Positions 57,720-64,000 of a stretch of DNA of 64,000 nt are shown one piece after another. Where the stretch lies: assembly GCA_020698575.1 (NCBI GenBank), contig CM036242.1:16721124-16785123 (forward strand). Reading direction: 5' to 3'. The position numbers and the translations under genes are program-made. Each line of letters begins with the position of its first letter. Positions within the stretch are counted from its first letter, which is position 1. Below the pieces are notes generated by a model. That model searched no databases. It was given only the letters and a program-made list of their open reading frames with translations, and was not told the DNA's origin. This DNA comes from Bostrychus sinensis. Taxonomy: Eukaryota; Chordata; Actinopteri; Gobiiformes; Eleotridae.

Positions 57720-60085
57720 TATAGCATTTGTAGCCTTTTGCCCAAAGTAACACAGTATTCAACAAAATCTTTAGTCTTCAGGTAATTTCAGAAATCCATA
57801 CATGACCTATACATTTGTTGTTGTCATTATTAACAAAAGTTCAGTCTTAATTTTAAAATCAACATTTAACTTGCCAAAAATTCCAGACATGCTGTAATCT
57901 GAATTGTTTAAAAACCCATTTCATTCAAGTCACATTTTGTCTAGTTGGCAACTGGGGGGAAACTAAGGACAGAGCTGACGAGAAGCCACTCACTTTTCAA
58001 TATGTTTTTCAGCGACACATTATTAGTTTCTAGCGCTACTGCTATGCAACTTGTGCTTTTGGATTTAGTCCTGGTTGCCTTCGCTCCGTATGTCTGCATC
58101 CCCGGGAGAGACTGTGCCATTCATTGCCAACTTGTTTATTTTTTGACCTTTGCATTTGTTGTATCCCTGCTCCGTCGCTCGGTCGGGCTTGCAGCAGCAG
58201 CAGAGCCGTGTCCTCGAGGAGCGTAGAGAGATGAAAGATTCATTCGGCGCTATACGCGAGGAGTAGGGAGATCTACGCAGGGGAGAGTTAATTAGGATCT
58301 CCCTTTTCCAGGCAATCACTCTGCTCTTGACATTTCATCTCACTTTTTTTCCCCCTGAACAAATCTCCTTATGTCTGCAGGAGACAGACAGAGAGAACCA
58401 CAGCACACAATGAAAAGTACTTGACCTTGGAGCTGGAGTTGTGATGCATTGCTGGTTTTAGTCCGCTTCTCTCTGTCTGCCCATGATAACGCTCAACATG
58501 AAACACTGCTGTAATCCCACCACTTTCCTGTCGTTTCCACCTGAAAGCAAGAAGCTGCTCTTTTGTCCTCTCCTTGCTACAAATCCATCATTTTGTAGAA
58601 GGAGCCTCAATAAAGCTCAGAATCCAAGGTTCTCTAATTACAAAATACAACACAGTCAAGCTGAAAAAAATCACACACACAAATGAGTCCTTGTTGTGTG
58701 GTCATAATGGCACAAAAGACATCCTAATTTTATTTTATTTTTTTCAGTAATAGGTAACAGAACCAGACTGGGCCTAAATGGAAAACCTTCAGTGTTCAGT
58801 TTTAAAGCGGTGGATCTGATGAGTGTCTGAAACACAACTAAGTTGTTAGCAGAGTAATGCGCACCATCGGATTTTTCTGTGTTGATGACGATCCATGAAT
58901 CTCTTTCAAGTTGTTGCTCCAGAACCATTCCCCAAAAGAACCTTATATTATGATGTCATAAGTTTGTGCTTCAGGGAAAAGGCCGGTAAATTTATGGATG
59001 GATTTGTGAGAACTCATATTACAGTGATGCAGAGAGAAAATCCCCTGCACTCTCTATAGATAGATAGAATCCCTATAGACCACAATGCAAAAATATATGC
59101 CTGGTGGTCAGCTGGCAGACCACCTACAACTTGGAAAATGGTAGAATTTAGTGGTGTTAATTATCCATTTTTTATATCATGGACTTTTTCGCTGTTGAAA
59201 AAAGAGAAAAAAAGTTTATTGCTCCAAAAACATGCTGCAGGATAAAGCATAAAGCAGGATAGACCATGTCTTTGCAAAACATGAGGCAGAATGCGTGAGG
59301 GCTGTAATAACCCTTAATTATTATGAAATTATATTTAGAATCCTTGTTTTGGGTGATTTGGGTTAGGTTTAAGCTTCAAACTCATTTTTTGAGTCTACAA
59401 AAATTTGCCAGACACTTTTTTAAAAATTTAAGGCGCATACCTGTGACATCATAATAAGGTGACTGGTTCTTTGCAGGAATGGTCTTTGAACAACAACTAA
59501 AATTACATTCCTGGAACGTTAGCAGCAGGGATGGCAAAGTTTATTGCCCTCATTTTCCTGCTGGTTATTCCAAATAGGAAAAATCAGAGCCAGTCTCAGC
59601 CAGTCACCTGGCTTTGTGATAGATCTGTTTAATGTACACTAGTCTAGCTGACAATCCCCTGGCCAGGGATTTTTCACAAAGCTGACAGAGTGGTTATTGG
59701 TAACCCGCTCGCAGTGGAAAAGGGAAAAATTACAGTTTTGAAATGACTTTTAGCCAAAGCTCAAAGGGACAGTGTGTCTTGCAGTTCTCACAAGCTTTTT
59801 GACCGGCTTCACACTTCCTCTCCTCTCCGAGATTTTATAGCGATAGGAACAAAACAGCGACATGTGGGAATATTTTTCACAAAGCACAAAATGAGGTAGA
59901 AATATGAGTCACTGTTCACAGTCTCACACTTTAGAAAGGACTTGTCAGTGATTTTCTCTCTGCAGTATACTCACATACACAGCCATCTTTTCTAATATTT
60001 GAGCTCTAAAATAAAGCATTATAAATCTTGTAAATATGCAATTAAAATAGAAACATACTAAGCAAAACTTTTTTTAAACAATGTC
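57720..60085. other. Intergenic, no gene identified
   Basis: 58040-58450 is a non-repetitive, GC-richer block (for example GAGAGTTAATTAGGATCTCC) and may be conserved. Nothing else besides repeat D at 59430. Confidence 0.4.
59430..59500 (+). repeat. Dispersed repeat D, copy 2
   Basis: TGACATCATAATAAGGTGAC and CTGGTTCTTTGCAGGAATGG match 23090-23140. Confidence 0.5.
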
Positions 60086-60089
60086 AGGG

Positions 60090-60480
60090 AGGAGTGTATA
60101 GGTGTCATGAGTCTCTGGGCCTTAAAGAAAACCTTCTGTGTGTTTTGTTTACCTTGTTTTATTTTGTAGGCTTAGTATCTCCTTATGTTTTTCTGATTTA
60201 CTTCCTGCCCTCCTGTGTATCCCGCTTGTGTGATTGCCTGCCCTGCCTGAATGTGTTTCACCTGTGCCTTGTGTATTTAATCCCTGTGTTCTCCCCTGTT
60301 CTTCATTTATGTCATGTCCTGCCTTGCCTGTGTTCGCTGAGTCTACCGTGTTTTCGTGTAAATTTGTTATTTTACTTTGTTCTGTTTTTTGAGGGATTTA
60401 CTTTGGTATTTCAATTTTTGTGATTCCTCTATTTTTGGATATTGGATTTTTGAGTTGGTGTTTTTTGGACTTTTGACAAT
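60090..60480 (+). repeat. LTR-like or unclassified fish repeat
   Basis: A pyrimidine-rich block has TTACTTCCTGCCCTCCTGTG, GATTGCCTGCCCTGCCTGAA and a CACCTGTGCCTTGTGTATTT-type core, a frequent fish interspersed repeat resembling an LTR promoter region (GTATTTAATCC). No mirrored or duplicated end is visible. The 109-residue frame through it (60094-60423) is a low-complexity shadow. Confidence 0.4.
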
Positions 60481-60718
60481 AGGTATAATAGAAATTCCAT
60501 TATAGAAGTGACTTCTGCATCCTATTTAGACTACTCAACTAAACAAGAACACCCACTTTATTATGCATGTCTGTTAGCAAAACTATTCTTTCAATCATTT
60601 CTGTCTTTGCATAAACTGTTATTGACCTTAAATATGCAATTAGAAGGAAATATCAAAGTAAACTAACTTAGAGTAAAGTTCACTTCAGGAGAGCTATAAC
60701 TGTTCTTGTAATCCAAGC

Positions 60719-60861
60719 ATTTTCAGCTCTCCCCAAGCGCAGCAAAGAGGACTACTTAAACATGTGTGAATGAAACAACATACAATTACAGGTATGTTTT
60801 TGAGGTGTATAACATGGTTAAAAGCTCAAGAGTCATTGTAGCATAATTTAAACTAAAGGAT
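60719..60861 (+). mobile_element. Family B transposon, 3' fragment
   Basis: ACTTAAACATGTGTGAATGA, ACAGGTATGTTTTTGAGG and GTTAAAAGCTCAAGAG match the right part of the copy at 12453-13022. The left part is missing or too decayed to see. Confidence 0.5.
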
Positions 60862-60864
60862 GTT

Positions 60865-61975
60865 GTGTATAGATAGAGCACTTCTCCATGAACTTTAAGA
60901 TCAAGTTTAGTGAGTTTATTTCTGCACACTATATCTTTAATTTTATGAGACAGGGCCACTGTCTTAGAGAAATTCTGCAATTTATGTGTTTTTGTGATAT
61001 TAATTTGGGGCAGTTTTGATTCTTATTTAAACAACTATTATCAGAACTTCAACACTGTGGCTAATTAGGTAAATTTTCTCTCATACTGTGTCATTTTTAG
61101 AGCTGGTTTTACTCTACAGAGTTACTGAGATCATGTTGAATGCTGGTAATTGTTCATAAACGTGAGCTCAAAAGATGTCATGAAAGGGAATGTGTTAGGA
61201 GCAGAACATTTTATCAATATAAGACTGCAGAGATCTTTAAGGTTTCTTTTCTGTGACCTCAAATGTTTATGTTACATCTCTTGAACTCAACTCACTGCAA
61301 AGCAAAATGATCTTCTATGAGGATGCAAGCTTTTATTTCCATGGTCTTCAACTCCTTATTACTGCACTAAAGTGTGTCACATGACCGTCCTCCAATCAGA
61401 GCACAGTATTGAGCAGAACTTGGCAGAGCTTGGCAACATTATAGATTCACTCATTAAAGCTTTGTATGGGTGCAGGTCAGCCAGGTTCTGACAGGTGCGT
61501 CTGAGATGAATTACTGTGCCACAAACACACACACTCACCGCCACAAGTCGCCACCCAGCGAGGCCAACCGCTGCCAGTGGAACAGTAGTCATGGAAATGA
61601 GGGTGCCTAACCCTGCCATGCTTAATTCATAAATCTGCTGCTGTGACCGCTGATGGAGACAGTATTTAGCCACAGCCTTTGACACAAGCAATATTCATTT
61701 CATTGTAATTTTATACAGGCACAGTGTTTTACACCTTTGCTGGCTCACAAAAACTGAAATGATCTGTTTAATTTACTGGTGGTTAATTAGCTGATTCAAC
61801 ATTGACTTAACATTCACTGTAACTACACAGAAGAGTTGATCCATGTTTGAGAGTTTATTTAGCTAACAGCTTGAAGCGTAATTTGAAAATGTGTGCCAAA
61901 AAAATTACTTTTACTGTGGTTTTCCATAGTTCTGTACTTTGAATTAAGCACTTAATTTGAGCTCTGCCAAGAGAT
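60865..61975. other. Intergenic, nothing identified
   Basis: AT-rich unique-looking sequence without repeat ends or a coding frame. Confidence 0.55.
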
Positions 61976-61977
61976 TA

Positions 61978-62402
61978 CACTGCAAATTTTCAATATCTAC
62001 ATTATATAAAATTATTTGAATTCAGATTATCAATCTTGATCTGAGCAATTTTCACTAGATTAGATTTATTCATTTATTAGGTAACTTATTACTAGATTAT
62101 TTGCCTTGTTTCAAAGTCGTCTCCCCCCCCCCTTTTCAAGCTATTTTTCCCTTATTTCAAGGAAAATTTTCTGTCCATGGGGTAAGATAATTTTGAAATA
62201 TGTAAAAAAAAATCTTACCCCATGGACAGATAATTTTGCTTGAAATAAGGGAAAAATACTTTGAAACAAGGCAAATAATCTAGTTATAAGTCACCTAATA
62301 AATAAATAAATAAATCTAACCTAGTTATTTTTGCTTAAATCAATATTGATAATCTGAATTTAAGTAATTTTATCTAATGTAGATATAGATTTTTTTGCAG
62401 TG
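61978..62402. mobile_element. Fold-back (palindromic) MITE, 425 bp
   Basis: The ends are CACTGCA (61978) and TGCAGTG (to 62402). Both arms mirror each other for nearly their whole length: CAGATTATCAAT / ATTGATAATCTG, TTATTTGCCTTGTTTCAAAG / CTTTGAAACAAGGCAAATAA, TTTTTCCCTTATTTCAAG / CTTGAAATAAGGGAAAAA and CTGTCCATGGGGTAAGAT / ATCTTACCCCATGGACAG. The loop is about 20 bp near 62198. A C-run at 62124-62133 and a (AAAT)n expansion at 62298-62313 are the main arm differences. Confidence 0.9.
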
Positions 62403-64000
62403 CATATTTTTAGAAATTTCTCTGTTAGCAACACAACTTGATGGAAATTTTAAATATGGTCAGTAATAGGCATCAGATTAAAGGTGTGCTTTTGTTGTGG
62501 ATCTGGAAAAGGAATCTTTTATATGATTTTATCTGATTGGATCAATTTTGGTCAGCAACGTAACTCAAAATGTCTCTGAAGAAGACTCTTAAGACTGAAG
62601 ACTCTGTCATCCAGGCTAATTGAATCACAACAAAAGGTTTAAAAAGGAGTCATCTGGTCTTGTTTTTTTACAGTTAAAGACATTTCACCTCTCAGCCAAG
62701 GCTTTGTCAATTCTCAAAATGCTACTAGGTGATTTTCATAAAACTTTCAGGAAATATCACAAATGGGGCAAGAAACAAAATATATATTTTTTGGTGTCAA
62801 TCCAAATCAATAGTCATGACTCTTTACCATTTTATAAGAAGGAACTGTTTGACTGTGCTTGACTTGACTTCAGAATATTCCTCCCAAATCACGTTGCAAA
62901 CAAAATACACATTTGTTGTAACCCTAAGTAAATTAAAAGTACCACAAAAAAAAAAAGAGCCAGTTTTTTCTGTGTTTCACACACAAAGCTCATATCAAGA
63001 GAAATCAGTAGTTCGCCCAGGGCCATTTCCAACAATTCAAATGTTGAAAGACATTAATTAATAAGATAAGATTGTCTGAGGTTCTGGCTGTCATTAGTAG
63101 TGAAATGGAAAAGGTACCATCAGGTGAACTGTCACTAAAAAGTAATCAGAAATCATTTTGTAAAGATTTAAGTGCTCACATCCAACTTGTGTCTGAGTTG
63201 ATATTGTAACGTGACAGTTTTGATTAATGGGATTTTGGATTAAAGAATTAAAGAAACATATTCAGAGTGAATAATGTAAGAGATTAAACATGGTTCTGAC
63301 ATCTTTATTTGTAACAGTTAAAGATTTGCAACAAAGAGCATTCTGTTGTAGTTAAGATCAAATAAAATGAGCCGAATTGTAGAAGTTTTCATCTCTTCAA
63401 AAATAAGAAGTTGTGTTAGCCAGTCTTCAGCTGTAATCTCAAGACTATTATATCTAAAACCATTACAAGAATTAGTCATAAGTGTTAGATGGCCAGCCAG
63501 ATCCACTGACTTGCTTGGCAGTCAACCATTTTATCTCTGCTAAAAGGCTTCAACTTACACCAAGGATATCATAGCAGTTCTTTTTACAATGCCCTTGTTG
63601 ATTTGCCCTCTCTGTTTTTCTAACTCTAAACTCAAAGTTGTGACTATTGAGCTCCATGCCTTCGTTTTTACATTGTCCTTGTAAAATAGATGTTTAGTGT
63701 AAATTGTAGTGTAAATTAAATTAAGTCAAATTTCTCCATCTCAAGATCTTTTCGTCGCCCATGGTGCAACATTCACTGAAGTTCTTTGTGCTGTGTTTAC
63801 ATTACCGCTATGTTTTTTCTGAGCCTTTATTTTGAGAAGTGGAAGTTTATTTTGACACTTACAGTCTGTGCCTATTTCCTGTGTTTCACCAGCTGCAGCT
63901 TGATAGATTGACGCCGAGCCATTAGAAAAATTTAACTTTTGTGAGTGGAACAGCACAGGGAGTCATTCCTGGGCCACACCTGAGTTGTCACCAATGTAAA
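62403..64000. other. Intergenic, no gene identified
   Basis: 62495-62545 and 62690-62800 hold blocks (TTGTGGATCTGG, GCTACTAGGTGATTTTCATA) resembling a fish DNA transposon also hinted at near 37020-37260. The rest is unremarkable. Confidence 0.45.

Noticed and set aside
60094..60423. 109-residue Cys/Leu/Phe-rich open frame
   Set aside because: Low-complexity pyrimidine-rich fish repeat; no domain or start context.

Overview
This is vertebrate nuclear DNA, AT-rich and intron-rich, and almost certainly from a teleost fish. The only clear host gene is the 3' end of a neurotrophin receptor tyrosine kinase, ntrk3 (TrkC), on the + strand. The repeat content fits a fish: a Tc1-like transposon, a Penelope-like element, L2/Rex-type LINE fragments, a PIF-Harbinger fragment, hAT-like MITEs and tRNA-derived SINEs. 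Whether the gene is ntrk3a or ntrk3b cannot be decided from this window.

Layout. Positions 1-2543 are an ntrk3 intron whose upstream exon lies outside the window. Three coding exons follow: 2544-2787 (catalytic loop, DFG and activation loop), 23350-23508 (APE region through subdomain IX) and 26932-27117 (end of the C-lobe and the YLDILG tail, stop at 27115-27117). Together they encode the C-lobe of the kinase with no break. The 20.6-kb intron between the first two exons is filled mainly by transposons: hAT-like MITEs, a CpG-rich hAT6-like element with a 6-bp target duplication, a damaged Tc1 transposon, and a Penelope-like element split by a Harbinger fragment. In known TrkC genes the kinase-insert splice variants arise at exactly this exon junction.

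A 3' UTR of about 1.5-2.3 kb follows the stop, with candidate poly(A) signals at 28584 and 29377. From about 29.4 kb to the end I see no convincing host gene. The region looks like a gene desert carrying decayed LINEs (39.8-41.6 kb, 44 kb, 51.4-52.4 kb, 53.8 kb), SINEs, MITE families with several copies in the window, a nested hAT/minisatellite/MITE structure (56.6-57.7 kb) and a 425-bp fold-back MITE (61.98-62.40 kb). Several non-repetitive stretches rich in homeodomain-type sites could be conserved enhancers, but that needs comparison with other species.

I found no prokaryotic features, CRISPR arrays, rRNA genes or intact tRNA genes. The most interesting items are the TrkC kinase-insert junction, the degenerate hammerhead-ribozyme-like core in the Penelope element, the CpG-rich hAT-like element, and the nested and palindromic MITEs. 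All repeat classifications were made by eye from terminal repeats and recognised protein motifs.
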